This document shows, one piece after another, positions 63,659-64,000 of a DNA stretch of 64,000 nucleotides. Position 1 is the stretch's first letter. The number at the start of each line of letters is the position of its first letter. A program made the translations under genes and the position numbers. The DNA is from JAKFEE01 sp036675815 (lineage in GTDB: Bacteria > Pseudomonadota > Alphaproteobacteria > Rhodospirillales > Magnetospirillaceae). The notes under the pieces were generated by a model. It did not search any database and was not told the origin of the DNA. It saw nothing but the letters and a program-made list of their open reading frames with translations. Location of the stretch: contig JAKFEE010000008.1 in the NCBI GenBank assembly GCA_036675815.1, forward strand, positions 1 to 64,000, read 5' to 3'.

Positions 63659-64000
63659 CTATTCCGCCGTCATCGCGGTGGCGGCCGGCAGTTCGGCCGT
63701 CGAGGCACCGCAGAACAGGGCGGCGAAATGGCGCGCGGCCGCCAGCACGCAGACCAGGGTCGACAGCGCCGAACCTACGACGAGCGGCAGCCAATACCAA
63801 ATCTTGGGGATGCCGATGGTGAGCGACATGTCGCCGTAGCTCCACTCGCGCAGGGCGGTGTCAGAGCCGTACCAGGTCACCGCGGCCATCAGGCCGGCCG
63901 ACAGCAGCGCCGCCCACAGTTGCGCGACCAACTGACCGGCCGACGACAGGCGCTCGGTCAGGATCGCCACGGCGACATGGCCCTGCGTGGCAAAGGCGTA
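63659..64000 (-). CDS. dctQ: TRAP transporter small permease (DctQ), 5' end outside window
   Basis: The last 113 codons are visible. The frame runs past the window end (YAFATQGHVAVAILTERLSS), so the start is missing. The REG/GHVAV loop and four-helix DctQ pattern with YWLPLVVGSALSTLVCVLAA are clear. The short C-terminal tail is Ala/Thr-rich. It lies 11 nt before dctM. Confidence 0.85.
   Translation of the reverse strand, partial: YAFATQGHVAVAILTERLSSAGQLVAQLWAALLSAGLMAAVTWYGSDTALREWSYGDMSLTIGIPKIWYWLPLVVGSALSTLVCVLAAARHFAALFCGASTAELPAATAMTAE

Overview
The window is GC-rich, densely coded chromosome from an alphaproteobacterium, most likely of the Rhodospirillales. The signs are a class I lysyl-tRNA synthetase, an RpoH-type sigma factor, a formate dehydrogenase locus with DUF3305/DUF3306/TAT-target genes, a LysR gene of the LsrB/VtlR type beside trxB, and intracellular polyhydroxyalkanoate depolymerase. 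I see no prophage, transposase, CRISPR array or conjugation gene, so most of the sequence looks like stable core and metabolic genome. The assignment to an order is inference.

Layout. 0.2-3 kb: lysK, an RlpA-like lipoprotein, and a LexA-like repressor whose cleavage dyad is lost. 3-9 kb: an AraC regulator facing a minus-strand operon of a ThDP-dependent decarboxylase-like enzyme, a complete TRAP transporter (dctP, dctQ, dctM) and a RidA-family protein, probably an uncharacterised uptake and catabolism module. 9-14.3 kb: oxyR divergent from an rpoH-like gene, a decayed DUF2267 gene beside an internally deleted YbhB-like gene, kup, and tRNA-Gln(CTG). 14.4-24.9 kb: HNH nuclease, esterase, gluQRS, a GGDEF protein, trpBA, accD-folC with a nested palindromic repeat before accD, a metallopeptidase, a Sel1-repeat protein and a small unknown protein. 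25-36 kb: asd, then the formate dehydrogenase region: a multi-cluster Fe-S protein and a short candidate ORF on the minus strand, divergent from DUF3305, DUF3306, torD-like, TAT-target, fdhA, fdhB, a lipoprotein, fdhC, a small secreted protein and sodC.

36-41 kb: phaZ with a PhaR-like palindrome upstream, a GlcD-type FAD oxidase and an acyl-CoA dehydrogenase. 41-47.5 kb: the envelope/cofactor/ribosome operon lptF-lptD-surA-pdxA-rsmA, with overlapping genes and no lptG at the usual place. 47.4-52.4 kb: a Q-rich secreted protein, lpxR, a candidate structured RNA with a good intrinsic terminator just before phoH, a Na+/Ca2+-exchanger-like protein, a SleB-like hydrolase and an extensin-like lipoprotein. 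52.4-58.6 kb: uvrB, a class I aminotransferase, and the antioxidant group prx-trxB-lsrB-like. 58.7-64 kb: a polysaccharide deacetylase-like protein, orphan ku, a TPR protein, and a second TRAP operon (dctQ-dctM) running into bacteriohemerythrin and marR; its dctQ leaves the window.

Three themes recur. Redox regulation looks atypical: OxyR keeps only the peroxidatic cysteine, and the LsrB-like regulator has no cysteine. The formate dehydrogenase operon has acquired extra secreted or periplasmic genes. Several non-coding structures stand out: the phoH leader, the nested palindrome before accD, the PhaR-like box, and a terminator between prx and trxB.
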